Shown here: one piece after another, positions 27,178 to 36,074 of the stretch
Position numbering within the stretch: the stretch's first letter is position 1
Layout: each line of letters opens with the position of its first letter
Assembly (NCBI RefSeq): GCF_000473045.1
Contig: NZ_AXAY01000023.1
Coordinates: forward strand, 96,175 to 160,174
Source of the DNA: Bradyrhizobium sp. WSM3983
Lineage (GTDB): Bacteria; Pseudomonadota; Alphaproteobacteria; Rhizobiales; Xanthobacteraceae
Direction of reading: 5' to 3'
DNA length: 64,000 nt
Position numbers and translations under genes: made by a program
The notes under the pieces: generated by a model
Database searches by the model: none
What the model saw: the letters and a program-made list of their open reading frames with translations, nothing else
What the model was told of the DNA's origin: nothing

Positions 27178-28005
27178 ATGATTCCCAATGGTTCGCTTCA
27201 GCAGCGCGCAAAGCTGCTATGGCGTGGTGGAAACCCGACACTTTCATCGAGATGTGTGGCCGAAGAGAGGGCGATTGCTCTGACTTTCGGGGGATCCACC
27301 AACGCGGTGATGATGGCTACGCCGGCCGACCTGGAGGATTTCGGATTTGGTTTTGCCCTGACCGAAGGGATTATCCAGCACGTGGACGAGATTACCAGCA
27401 TCGAGATCGTGCAGGGCAGCCTCGGGATCGAGGTCCAGATGTGGCTCGACGGATGTCGGGCGGACGCGCTCACCGCGCGTCGCCGGGCCATGACCGGCCC
27501 GGTTGGCTGCGGATTGTGCGGGATCGAAAGCCTGGAGCAGGCCTGTCCGGCGCCACCGCGTGTATCAAGCATGGTGACCCTTCGCTCGCGCGACCTGTTG
27601 CATGCCATGAGCGCGCTCGCACCCTTGCAGGAGCTCAATGAGAAGACACGTGGCGTGCACGCCGCGGCCTTCTGGCAACCGCAGAAGGGCATAGCACTGG
27701 TGCGGGAGGATGTCGGCCGTCACAACGCGCTCGACAAGCTCGCCGGTGCGCTCATGCGGGAGAACTTAGCCCGGACAGGCGGTGCGATCCTCCTGACGAG
27801 CCGCGTGTCGGTCGAGATGGTTCAAAAGACCGCGCGAATCGGCGCTCCGGTCCTCGTCGCGGTCTCGGCGCCGACCTCGCTCGCGATCGAGACGGCCGAT
27901 CGGGCTGGCATCACGCTGATCGCAGTTGCCCGCGCGGATGGATATGAGATCTTCACCCACCCCGACCGCCTCGTCTTCTCGGATTGTCCGACCATCGCCA
28001 CGTGA
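27178..28005 (+). CDS. fdhD: FdhD, sulfur carrier for formate dehydrogenase activation
   Basis: The 275-residue protein matches FdhD: the redox Cys pair in GPVGCGLCGIESL and the conserved REDVGRHNALDKLAGAL and TSRVSVEMVQKTA motifs are intact. FdhD takes sulfur from IscS and places it on the bis-MGD molybdenum cofactor of formate dehydrogenases. The likely client is the FdhF/YdeP-type enzyme encoded at 32690-35008. It starts a + strand run followed by cioAB, with about 105 bases between. It is divergent from the PQQ dehydrogenase group. Confidence 0.92.
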   Translation: MIPNGSLQQRAKLLWRGGNPTLSSRCVAEERAIALTFGGSTNAVMMATPADLEDFGFGFALTEGIIQHVDEITSIEIVQGSLGIEVQMWLDGCRADALTARRRAMTGPVGCGLCGIESLEQACPAPPRVSSMVTLRSRDLLHAMSALAPLQELNEKTRGVHAAAFWQPQKGIALVREDVGRHNALDKLAGALMRENLARTGGAILLTSRVSVEMVQKTARIGAPVLVAVSAPTSLAIETADRAGITLIAVARADGYEIFTHPDRLVFSDCPTIAT

Positions 28006-28111
28006 AGTCTGCGCGTGCAAATGCGCAAAATCCATTCGCTCCGGAAAAGAGGGTCTTGGAGCGATCCCCATCTGCACGAAAGCGATCAACGCGAGGCCCG
28101 TGAGGGGAAGG

Positions 28112-29530
28112 ATGGCTCACATGGATGCAACGGCGCTTCTGCTGTCGCGGATACAGTTCGGCTTCACCATTTCGTTTCACATCATCTTCCCGGCCTTCAC
28201 GATCGGTCTTGCGGCCTGGCTGACAGTCCTCGAAGCAATGCACATGCGAACGGGACGTCCGGTCCATCAGGCACTATTCGAATTCTGGCTCAAGATCTTC
28301 GGCGTCGCCTTCGGCATGGGCGTCGTCTCGGGCGTGGTTATGGGATTCCAGTTCGGGACGAACTGGAGCGTCCTGGCCAAGATGTCCGGGCCGATCCAGG
28401 GGCCGTTGCTGTCCTACGAGACGTTCACGGCGTTCATGCTAGAGGCCAGCTTCTTCGGAGTCCTCGTGTTCGGACGCAAGCGGGTGCCGCCGTGGTTCTA
28501 TCTTTTCTCTACCGCGATGGTGTCGCTCGGGACCACATTGTCCGCCTTCTGGATCATGACCAACAACAGTTGGATGCAGGTACCGGTCGGCTATGTGATC
28601 CAGAACGGCGACTTCGTACCGGACGACTGGGCCAAGATCATCTTCAATTCGGTCGTATGGTCGCGCTTTCCCCACATGCTGCTGGCCGCTTATCTCACCG
28701 GTGCATTCTGTGTCGCCGCGACCGGCGCATGGTACGTGTTGCGCGGCGACAACTACGCGGAGTCAAGGGTGATGTTGCGGATGGGACTGTTCCTCGCAGC
28801 GCTTGTCATCCCCCTCCAGCTCCTGTTCGGCCATCTGGTCGGCGACTACGTTCACGACTACCAGCCGGCAAAGTTCGCGGCCATCGAGGGGCGCTGGCAC
28901 GACGAGCAGCCCGCGAGCGAGGTGCTGATCGGCATTCCGGATCCGGCGACCGAGAGCAACAAATACGAAATCAAGGTGCCGATCCTCGGAAGCCTCATCG
29001 CCAGCTCGAGCCTGACCTCGAAAGAAGTGGGTTTGGCCGATTTCGCGCCGCAGGATCGCCCGCCGGTGCTGATCCCGTTCGTCACGTTCCGCATCATGGT
29101 CGGCTGCGGGCTGATCATGCTCGCGCTCGCTTGGTTTGGGTCCTATCTGAGCATCAAGCGGCGATTGCGCAGAAACCGTGCCATGCTTTGGGCAATCTTC
29201 CTCAGCTTTCCGCTTCCGTTCATCGCTATCCTGACCGGCTGGTATGTTGCCGAGGTGGGACGACAGCCCTGGGCGATTTACGGATTATTGCGGACCGCGG
29301 ATGCCGTGACGCCGTTCCTGACGGCCCCGGCCGCGATGACCTCGCTCGTGCTGTTCGGAGCGGTTTATCTCTTCATCTTCTCCTTCGGCACATTCTACAT
29401 CTACCGGCTCCTGCGCGCCGGTCCGACCCGCCTTGTCGCCACGCCACCGCATGGCGCCTCGCCAAATCGTCCGATGTCGCTCGCCGACCAGGACCTTATT
29501 CAGTCAGGTTACCGGACTGCAGGAGAATAG
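28112..29530 (+). CDS. cioA: Cyanide-insensitive cytochrome bd-type quinol oxidase, subunit I
   Basis: The 472-residue subunit has about nine membrane helices, the heme-ligand region SRIQFGFTISFHIIFPAFT and the motif FMLEASFFGVLVFG. The periplasmic Q-loop is short, which together with the length (nearer 488-residue CioA than 522-residue CydA) places it in the CIO class. These oxidases accept electrons from quinol and reduce oxygen without pumping protons. Two start codons are possible: ATG 28112, four bases after GGGG, and ATG 28121, eight bases after AAGGA. Subunit II follows after two bases. Confidence 0.92.
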   Translation: MAHMDATALLLSRIQFGFTISFHIIFPAFTIGLAAWLTVLEAMHMRTGRPVHQALFEFWLKIFGVAFGMGVVSGVVMGFQFGTNWSVLAKMSGPIQGPLLSYETFTAFMLEASFFGVLVFGRKRVPPWFYLFSTAMVSLGTTLSAFWIMTNNSWMQVPVGYVIQNGDFVPDDWAKIIFNSVVWSRFPHMLLAAYLTGAFCVAATGAWYVLRGDNYAESRVMLRMGLFLAALVIPLQLLFGHLVGDYVHDYQPAKFAAIEGRWHDEQPASEVLIGIPDPATESNKYEIKVPILGSLIASSSLTSKEVGLADFAPQDRPPVLIPFVTFRIMVGCGLIMLALAWFGSYLSIKRRLRRNRAMLWAIFLSFPLPFIAILTGWYVAEVGRQPWAIYGLLRTADAVTPFLTAPAAMTSLVLFGAVYLFIFSFGTFYIYRLLRAGPTRLVATPPHGASPNRPMSLADQDLIQSGYRTAGE

Positions 29531-29532
29531 CG

Positions 29533-30519
29533 ATGGTCTTGTTCTGGGTTGCACTTCTCGCCATCAGCATCATGATCTATCTCCTACTAGACGGATTCGA
29601 TCTGGGCGTTGGCATGTTGTTTGGGATCGCTGGTAGCGAGGCGGATCGCGACACGATGCTCGACACCGTAGCGCCGGTCTGGGATGGCAATGAAACCTGG
29701 CTCGTCGTCGCCGGCGTGATCCTGTGGGGCGCGTTCCCGATCGTCTATGCCACGCTGCTGTCGGCGTTCTATTTGCCGGTCATCATCATGCTGCTTGGAC
29801 TGATCCTGCGCGGTGTTGCCTTCGAATTCCGCCACCGGGCGGCGCGGTTCCGCTGGATTTGGGACGCGAGCTTCGTGGCCGGCTCGCTCGCGGCGAGCTT
29901 CATGCAGGGCGTGACGATCGGCGCCCTGGTGCAGGGCCTGAAGTTCACCGACGGCGTCTACGCCGGGGGCGTTTTCGGTTGGCTGAACTCGTTTTCCGTG
30001 CTTTGCGGCATCGGGTTGTGTCTTGGCTATGCGCTTCTGGGAGCCACCTGGCTGGTGCAAAAGTGCCAGTCGAGCGTTCGCGACACGGCGCGCCGCCAAA
30101 TTCCGGTGCTGGCGGTTGCAGTCATGATGTTTCTCATTGCCGTGTTTGCCCACGCATTGATCGAGAACCTGCCGATCATGCATCGCTGGCTCGACCGCCC
30201 CTATCTCTTCATCTTTCCCGCGATCGGCGCGGTGGCCGCTGCTGTGCTCGCAAGCAGCATCCTGCATCGCAATGATCGCTGGCCGTTCGCCGCTGTCGCC
30301 GTCATCTTTGGCACGGCATTTGGAACGCTGGCGCTGTCCTTCTGGCCTTACATGATTCCCTTTGCCGTCACGATCGACCAGGCGGCAGCACCCCACGCGA
30401 GTCTCGCCTTCATGTTCTGGGGGGAGGGCCTCTTCGTCTTTCCCTTGATGGTCCTGTATGTCGCCATCGGTTATCGGGTGTTCCGAGGCAAGGTCGGAGG
30501 CCCCGCAGGACATTCGTAA
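29533..30519 (+). CDS. cioB: Cytochrome bd-type quinol oxidase, subunit II
   Basis: The 328-residue subunit has eight or more membrane helices and the opening motif YLLLDGFDLGVGMLFG, followed by VAPVWDGNETWLV, both standard for CydB/CioB. It partners the cioA product just upstream; an AGGAG sits at the end of cioA. A longer open frame runs through cioA in the same phase but is only its shadow. No CydX gene of the usual type follows; see the small frame at 30667. Confidence 0.93.
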   Translation: MVLFWVALLAISIMIYLLLDGFDLGVGMLFGIAGSEADRDTMLDTVAPVWDGNETWLVVAGVILWGAFPIVYATLLSAFYLPVIIMLLGLILRGVAFEFRHRAARFRWIWDASFVAGSLAASFMQGVTIGALVQGLKFTDGVYAGGVFGWLNSFSVLCGIGLCLGYALLGATWLVQKCQSSVRDTARRQIPVLAVAVMMFLIAVFAHALIENLPIMHRWLDRPYLFIFPAIGAVAAAVLASSILHRNDRWPFAAVAVIFGTAFGTLALSFWPYMIPFAVTIDQAAAPHASLAFMFWGEGLFVFPLMVLYVAIGYRVFRGKVGGPAGHS

Positions 30520-30666
30520 CCAGCGCGAGATCTCGTCCAGCGATCCGCTCTCGTGAATGTGCATGGTCATGGCGCCGGCGCAGCCTACCTGTAGCGGGGG
30601 CTGCTGACACCGACTGCGAACGATGAACCCGCCCGCGTTGGAGCGGACCGGCCGAAAACGCTGAAC

Positions 30667-30741
30667 ATGCCTATAGACCTGCTTATCACCTGGATCGTAA
30701 TGTTTGGAGCTCTCACGGGTTTGGCCATGTTGTCCCGGTGA
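30667..30741 (+). CDS. Possible 24-residue single-helix membrane peptide after cioAB
   Basis: The short frame encodes MPIDLLITWIVMFGALTGLA followed by MLSR, which is a single hydrophobic helix with a Trp near its start. Tiny helical peptides such as CydX are accessory subunits of bd oxidases, and this one lies 147 bases after cioB. The ribosome site is weak and a decayed AraC gene begins right after on the other strand. It may be chance. Confidence 0.3.
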   Translation: MPIDLLITWIVMFGALTGLAMLSR

Positions 30742-30748
30742 AAGTCAG

Positions 30749-30949
30749 TTATCGGCGGAAGCGTTCGCGATATTCACTTGGGCCCGTACCGATCCGCCTC
30801 ACGAAGGCCCGGCGCATCACGTCGGGATTTGCGAACCCGCAGCTCGAGGCGACGCGCTGCAGCGGCTTGTCAGTGTCCTCGAGCAGGCGTCGCGCCGAAT
30901 CGACGCGGGCCATCTCGACGGATTCCTCGAGGTGTCCGAGATCGTTGTG
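30749..30949 (-). pseudogene. C-terminal remnant of an AraC/GlxA-family regulator
   Basis: On the minus strand 66 codons before a TAA match the second helix-turn-helix of GlxA-type AraC regulators (ARVDSARRLLEDTDKPLQRV, then SSCGFANPDVMRRAF and GTGPSEYRERFRR). Upstream of codon 1 the frame loses similarity, and no amidase-like N-terminal domain is present. It is a 5'-truncated relic and should not be functional. Confidence 0.7.
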
Positions 30950-31203
30950 GCGTCGGATCCCGGCGCTTCAGCCCATGAGGCGCAGATGGATTGATAGATA
31001 CCGGCCCGATGGCGATCGGGTTCGATAGTCGTTAACTATGAGCGGAGCTCCACGGCAGCTTTGTCCGAGCTGCGGAACATTGCCGGGTCGCGCAACGGCG
31101 TGAAAGCGATCTGACCGTATTGCGTCATCGGGCCAAGGCGACGACATTGATCAGGCTCTGCTGACCGATGCGTCCGATGCGTTCAGGGGACCAGTCGCCC
31201 CGT

Positions 31204-32451
31204 CTATCGCTTCGCCATCAGGCCCGGTGCATCGTCGGGCCAGCTCTCGATCGTGGCCTCGTCGACATTGAGATGTTGTGCCACGAGTTTCGGCGGCGTG
31301 TGCGCGAGCCAGTTTGAGAGGGAAACCTCTTCGTAGTGCGGGGAGCGGAACACGCCAATGAATTGCAGATCGGTGTCGCCGACGTTCTCGATATAGTGAC
31401 CGAGGTTACGCCGGACATAGCCGATGTCGCCGGCATTGAAGTCCGTCGTCAGCGCATTCGGGCCGGTGTCAAACACGGTCATGCGCGCCTTGCCCTTGAT
31501 GTAGTACTGCCATTCGTCGGCATTGGGGTGCCAATGCATCTCCCTGATCCCGCCGGGACGAACAGTGACCAGCGCGGCGGCGATTCCGGTCGAGACCTTG
31601 AAATTATTGCTGTCGGCGACCTGGATGCTTCCCGTATCGGATGATTTGAACGGACGGGAGGATCCGAGCGGGAAGATGAAGGGATGAGTGGCGACGGGGG
31701 CATCCTTCTGGATGGCGACGCGATCCGCGGCGAGGTCGCCGGGCACGGTGCCTTGGAAGATCCAGAGATTGTGCAGCGGGATCTTCGCGAACGTGTCCGC
31801 CGGAACGCCGAAGTTCTTGGCCAGGATCTCGGGCGGGGTGTGGGCGAACCAGTCTGAGACGAGCAAAGTGTTGAATTCGTCCGCGTGCCCGTCATCGAAA
31901 CAGATCACGAATTCGCATCCGTCGGGACCAAGGCCTTGGAGCGAATGCGGCGCTCCCGGCGGGAAGTACCAGAGATCGCCCTTCTTGACATCCGCGACAT
32001 AGGGGCGACCATGCGCATCGAGAACCGTCACGCGGCAAGTGCCATATGTCATGATGGCCCACTCGGCAGCCTGGTGCCAGTGCAACTCGCGGATGCCGCC
32101 GGCGGTCAGGCGCATGTTGACGCCGGAGATCTCTTTGGAAATGGCAAAATCGGCGACCGTGACCTGCCGCGCCCATCCGCCATTCTGGATCCGCTTCGGC
32201 GCATTGTTGAAGGAGGCCCAGGTGGTCGGCATGTCGCCAACATCGGTTGCCGGAGGAGACTGGGCGGAGGGAAACTGATCGCCGAGGATCTGACTTTGCG
32301 GGCCCGGATCGCGCAGATTTCCCGGGCCTTTCGCGTTGATGGCGCCCTGGGGCGGCTCGTCCGGATTGCCGAAAGATCCGGCCTTCGCCGCGGACACCGT
32401 CATGGCCGCGCCCATTGCCGAGGCAGCCAGCAGGTTTCGTCTCGAAATCAT
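31204..32451 (-). CDS. Bicupin oxalate decarboxylase, Tat-exported
   Basis: The 415-residue protein has an N-terminal SRRNLLAAS twin-arginine signal and two cupin domains. Metal ligands are visible in both: His124, His126, Glu130 and His169 (ELHWHQAAEW, APHS), and His306, His308, Glu313 and His352 (EMHWHPNADEW, GHYIENVGD). OxdC converts oxalate to formate and CO2 using Mn. The domain-I lid, SENST in Bacillus, reads DEFNT here and keeps the Glu needed for decarboxylation. At the C-terminal site the usual FLEIF reads FIGVF, so the matching Glu is lost. An excellent GGAGG precedes the ATG. The gene is divergent from the formate dehydrogenase-like gene, which could use its product. Confidence 0.87.
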   Translation of the reverse strand: MISRRNLLAASAMGAAMTVSAAKAGSFGNPDEPPQGAINAKGPGNLRDPGPQSQILGDQFPSAQSPPATDVGDMPTTWASFNNAPKRIQNGGWARQVTVADFAISKEISGVNMRLTAGGIRELHWHQAAEWAIMTYGTCRVTVLDAHGRPYVADVKKGDLWYFPPGAPHSLQGLGPDGCEFVICFDDGHADEFNTLLVSDWFAHTPPEILAKNFGVPADTFAKIPLHNLWIFQGTVPGDLAADRVAIQKDAPVATHPFIFPLGSSRPFKSSDTGSIQVADSNNFKVSTGIAAALVTVRPGGIREMHWHPNADEWQYYIKGKARMTVFDTGPNALTTDFNAGDIGYVRRNLGHYIENVGDTDLQFIGVFRSPHYEEVSLSNWLAHTPPKLVAQHLNVDEATIESWPDDAPGLMAKR

Positions 32452-32689
32452 GATCGTACCTCCAAAAGGATTCGTCTCCAGAGCCGACAGCGGCCGCCTC
32501 TCTTCGTGAAGTTAGGAAGGTGCCGAAGGAGCCCAAGCCGGAGACGACGTCGGCTTTTCCGGAACGCACTACGATATCGCAGCGATCATCCCTCCGTTCT
32601 GTCGTGCCGACACGATCCGGCATTCTGGAAAGAAAGTGTGCGGCCGGAATCACAATTGCTCTGCATCGGTACCTGCAGAGGTTCTCGCG

Positions 32690-35008
32690 ATGTCGGAACG
32701 GAAGGCAATTCACCCCTATCATCATCCGGCCGGTGGGTGGGGCGCGCTCAAGGCCCTGAGCGAACACCTGATCGAGCAGCGCATTCCGATCAAGGGAGCG
32801 GCTACGCTCCGATGCATGAACCAGCCCGAAGGGTTCGACTGTCCCGGGTGTGCCTGGCCCGATCCCAAACATACCTCGTCGTTCGAGTTCTGCGAGAACG
32901 GTGCGAAGGCCGTGGCGTGGGAAGCGACGGCAAGGCGCTGCACGCCGGAATTCTTCGCCGATCACACGGTGGCCGAACTCGCCACCTGGAGCGACTTTGA
33001 TCTCGAGATGGCCGGTCGCCTCACCCATCCGATGGCTTACGATGGTGCAACCGACCGCTACCTTCCCGTAAGCTGGAGTGAGGCGTTCTCGATCATCGGC
33101 CGCCACCTGAAGGCGCTGCCCGACCCGAACATGGCGGAGTTCTACACGTCCGGCCGCACCTCGAACGAAGCGGCGTTTCTGTATCAGCTTTTCGTCCGGG
33201 AATACGGCACCAACAATTTCCCGGATTGCTCCAACATGTGCCACGAGGCGACGAGCGTCGGCTTGCCGCAGTCCATTGGCGTCGGCAAGGGAACGGTCCT
33301 GCTCGAGGATTTCGACAAGGCGGACTGCATCTTCATCTTCGGCCAGAATCCCGGCACCAACAGCCCGCGCATGATGACGAATTTGCGCGATGCCGCGCGC
33401 CGCGGTGCTCCGATCATCTCGTTCAATCCGTTCCGTGAGCGGGCCCTGGAGCGGTTCCAGGCCCCGCAGAGCCCGGTGGAGATGGCAACGTTCGGCTCGA
33501 CGCAGATCAGCTCGCGGCTCTACCAGGTGCGGGTCGGTGGCGACGTCGCTGTGATCAAGGGCCTCATGAAGGTTCTCGTCGATCAAGACGCGGCGGCCCG
33601 AGCGAGAGGCGAGCAGGCCATCCTGGACTGGGACTTCATTCGCGGCCACACGCACGGGCTCGAGGCGATGGTCAGCGACCTCAGGGTAACGCAATGGGCG
33701 GACATCGAGCGCTATTCGGGACTCGCCCGCGAAGACATCGAATATGCCGCGCAGATCTACATGAAAGCCGAGCGCGCCATCATCGTCTACGGCATGGGCA
33801 TCACCCAGCATCGGCGCGGCGCTCAGAACGTTCAGCAACTCGCCAATCTGGCGTTGCTGCGCGGCCATATCGGCCGCGAGGGCGCAGGCATCTGTCCGGT
33901 TCGCGGCCATTCGAACGTGCAGGGGGACCGGACCGTCGGTATCACCGAGACGCCTTCCGACAACTTTCTCGATCGGCTGGAGTTTCGCTTCGGTTTCAAG
34001 CCGCCCCGTGCCCACGGCCACAACGTTGTCACGGCGCTCGAAGCGATGATCCGCGGTGAAGCCAAGGTGTTCGTCGCGATGGGTGGCAACTTTGCCGCTG
34101 CAATTCCCGATTGGCAGCTCACGCAGGATGCGCTCCGGCGGCTCGACCTGACGGTCCATATCTCGACCAAGCTCAACCGCAGTCACCTGATCCACGGGCG
34201 CGATGCCTTGATCCTGCCATGCCTCGGCCGCACGGAGATCGACATCCAGGCGGGCGGGCCACAATCCATCACCGTGGAGGACTCAATGTCCATGGTGCAT
34301 GCGTCCGGAGGGCGCAATCAGCCCGCATCCGAGCATCTCCTGAGCGAGCCCGCAATCGTCGCCGGCATGGCGCGGGCGACCCTGGGACATTCGTCGGTGG
34401 TCGACTGGGACGGTTTCATCGCCGACTACGATCGTATTCGTGATGCGATCGAGATCGTGCTCCCGATCTTCCAGGCGTACAACGCGCGGATTCGCGAGCC
34501 CGGCGGCTTCCACCTCGTTTCGACCGCGCGGGAGCGCATCTGGGCGACACCGAGCGGCAAGGCCAATTTCCTGGTCTTCGAGGGCCTTGGTGAGGATCCG
34601 AACGACGATCATCCCGAGACGCTCTGGCTGAGCACGATACGCAGCCATGATCAGTACAATACCACTCTGTACTCGATGTCCGATCGCTACCGGGGTGTTT
34701 ACGGCCAGCGCGACATCGTGTTCCTCAACCAGTTCGAGATGAACAAGCGCGGCGTCGCGGACGGCGATCGCGTCGATCTGGTGACGGTGTCGACCGATGG
34801 CATCGAGCGGCGGGTGCGCAATTTCCGCGTCGTCGGCTACTCGTTCCCGAATCGCTGCTGCGCGGCCTACTACCCGGAAACCAATCCGCTGGTGCCGCTC
34901 TATGCGCACGATCCGCTCAGCTTCACGCCGTCGTCCAAAGGCATTCCAGTCCGGATCGAGCGCGCGACTGCCAGCGCCGCGGACGACGATTCCTCGCATC
35001 CGGACTAG
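32690..35008 (+). CDS. FdhF/YdeP-family molybdopterin oxidoreductase (formate dehydrogenase-like)
   Basis: The 772-residue enzyme has the bis-MGD oxidoreductase fold of the FdhF/YdeP group. Cys42, 51, 54 and 68 (RCMNQP, DCPGCAW, EFCEN) could hold an iron-sulfur cluster. NMCHEATSVGL places Cys184 followed by His185 where formate dehydrogenases have their Sec/Cys-His pair. A C-terminal molybdopterin-dinucleotide domain follows (MNKRGVADGDRVDLV). No signal peptide is seen, so it should be cytoplasmic. YdeP-type proteins are linked to acid resistance in E. coli, and true formate activity is not proven for them. fdhD, cioAB and oxalate decarboxylase lie close by, which favours formate oxidation. 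The start at 32690 follows AGAGG. Confidence 0.85.
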   Translation: MSERKAIHPYHHPAGGWGALKALSEHLIEQRIPIKGAATLRCMNQPEGFDCPGCAWPDPKHTSSFEFCENGAKAVAWEATARRCTPEFFADHTVAELATWSDFDLEMAGRLTHPMAYDGATDRYLPVSWSEAFSIIGRHLKALPDPNMAEFYTSGRTSNEAAFLYQLFVREYGTNNFPDCSNMCHEATSVGLPQSIGVGKGTVLLEDFDKADCIFIFGQNPGTNSPRMMTNLRDAARRGAPIISFNPFRERALERFQAPQSPVEMATFGSTQISSRLYQVRVGGDVAVIKGLMKVLVDQDAAARARGEQAILDWDFIRGHTHGLEAMVSDLRVTQWADIERYSGLAREDIEYAAQIYMKAERAIIVYGMGITQHRRGAQNVQQLANLALLRGHIGREGAGICPVRGHSNVQGDRTVGITETPSDNFLDRLEFRFGFKPPRAHGHNVVTALEAMIRGEAKVFVAMGGNFAAAIPDWQLTQDALRRLDLTVHISTKLNRSHLIHGRDALILPCLGRTEIDIQAGGPQSITVEDSMSMVHASGGRNQPASEHLLSEPAIVAGMARATLGHSSVVDWDGFIADYDRIRDAIEIVLPIFQAYNARIREPGGFHLVSTARERIWATPSGKANFLVFEGLGEDPNDDHPETLWLSTIRSHDQYNTTLYSMSDRYRGVYGQRDIVFLNQFEMNKRGVADGDRVDLVTVSTDGIERRVRNFRVVGYSFPNRCCAAYYPETNPLVPLYAHDPLSFTPSSKGIPVRIERATASAADDDSSHPD

Positions 35009-35014
35009 AGCACC

Positions 35015-35521
35015 ATGCTAGACGAGCTGCACAAGGCATCAGCCTGGATCATTAAGAAATGGCTCGATGTCATCATACGCGGCGCCCGCTGGGCGGATCC
35101 GCAAACCGACCTCACGGAGTTTGGCGCATTCGAGGCCAATCTGGCGGAGGTCATCGTGATCGACCACGGAGCCGACTTCGTCATTTCCAGGTGGGGCGCG
35201 GAGATAGGCATGCTCTGCGGCGGTCACCAGCGAGGCCGGTGCTTGTCGGAGCTGTTGCAGCCGAGCCGCAGCCAGTTACGTCGGATCTGCGTGAGAGCAA
35301 TGGCGGCACGGGGACCGACCGCGGAGAGTGCCATCTGGGCGGTCCACGGAGGCATCTGGGACTGCGTGATGCTGGCGCTGCCGGTCGGCGGTACCGAAGA
35401 CGGCGTTCGCTTGCTGATTGCTTTGCTGTTCGCGCCGCATCCGCTGTTTGACGATCCGTTGCGGTCTGCACACGCGACTCGCGCGGTTGCGACGCCGGCG
35501 GTTGGCGGCGGAAGACCCTAG
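35015..35521 (+). CDS. Hypothetical protein, possible PAS-like domain
   Basis: The 168-residue protein starts 6 bases after the FdhF/YdeP-type gene, so it is probably co-transcribed. Its middle (ANLAEVIVIDHGADFVISRW, then LSELLQPSRSQLRRICVRAM and WDCVMLALPVGG) has the strand and helix order of a PAS-like sensor domain. No output domain, membrane segment or metal motif is seen. It could be a small accessory or redox-sensing partner of the oxidoreductase; function is unknown. Confidence 0.6.
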   Translation: MLDELHKASAWIIKKWLDVIIRGARWADPQTDLTEFGAFEANLAEVIVIDHGADFVISRWGAEIGMLCGGHQRGRCLSELLQPSRSQLRRICVRAMAARGPTAESAIWAVHGGIWDCVMLALPVGGTEDGVRLLIALLFAPHPLFDDPLRSAHATRAVATPAVGGGRP

Positions 35522-35553
35522 TTGGCAGGATGGGATCGAAAAAGGTGAGACAG

Positions 35554-35961
35554 ATGGAGCCCAGCACGAATGTTATTATCGGCATGGCCGCCGCCGTGTC
35601 GATTGTGGTCACTCCCGACATGACGGTTGGGCATTTTGTCCCGGGCATGCCACAGGTCTACGCGACCCCGATGATGATATTGCATATGGAAATGGCCGCC
35701 GGCCTCGCGGTCGCAGCCGCCCTGCCGCCAGGCTATGTCAGCGTCGGCATGGCCGTCGATATCCTGCACCTGGCGGCGACGCCGATCGGCGGCCGAGTTC
35801 GTGCGCTTGCGCGTGTCAAAAGCATTGACGCAAGGAGCATCCTCTTCGAGATCGAGGCGTGGAATGATCACAGAAAGATCGGTGGCGGCACCCACCGGCG
35901 GGGAATCGTGAATGTCCCTGAGTTCGAAAAACGGTTCGGCGTTCACCAGGCCGTGGCCTGA
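35554..35961 (+). CDS. FlK-like hotdog thioesterase
   Basis: The 135-residue protein has the single hotdog fold of fluoroacetyl-CoA thioesterase-type proteins. Signs are MPQVYATPMMILHMEMAAGL (Thr/Glu-like active region), LPPGYVSVGMAVDILHLAAT (His) and KIGGGTHRRGIVNV. These enzymes hydrolyse small acyl-CoA esters. I chose the ATG at 35554 because AAGG sits eight bases upstream; an ATG at 35530 is in frame. It follows the PAS-like gene by 32 bases. If the cluster treats oxalate, the enzyme might act on a C2 acyl-CoA, but that is speculation. Confidence 0.75.
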   Translation: MEPSTNVIIGMAAAVSIVVTPDMTVGHFVPGMPQVYATPMMILHMEMAAGLAVAAALPPGYVSVGMAVDILHLAATPIGGRVRALARVKSIDARSILFEIEAWNDHRKIGGGTHRRGIVNVPEFEKRFGVHQAVA

Positions 35962-36074
35962 CGCGTGTTGCGTGGCCGCAACGCTGTTATCTCACAGGGC
36001 AAGCCACGTCGAAATCGACGGTGCCGCATCCGGCTGCCGTCGATTGGCGCGCATCAGCAGACCGCGTAGGATTG

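Noticed and set aside
28015..29532. Upstream part of an 834-codon frame in phase with cioB
   Set aside because: This part overlaps cioA in another frame and has no membrane pattern; only the portion from 29533 is a real gene (cioB).
31892..34264. Open frame of 790 codons on the minus strand
   Set aside because: It runs antisense to the FdhF/YdeP-type gene and then out of frame through the oxalate decarboxylase gene. Two good genes explain the region.
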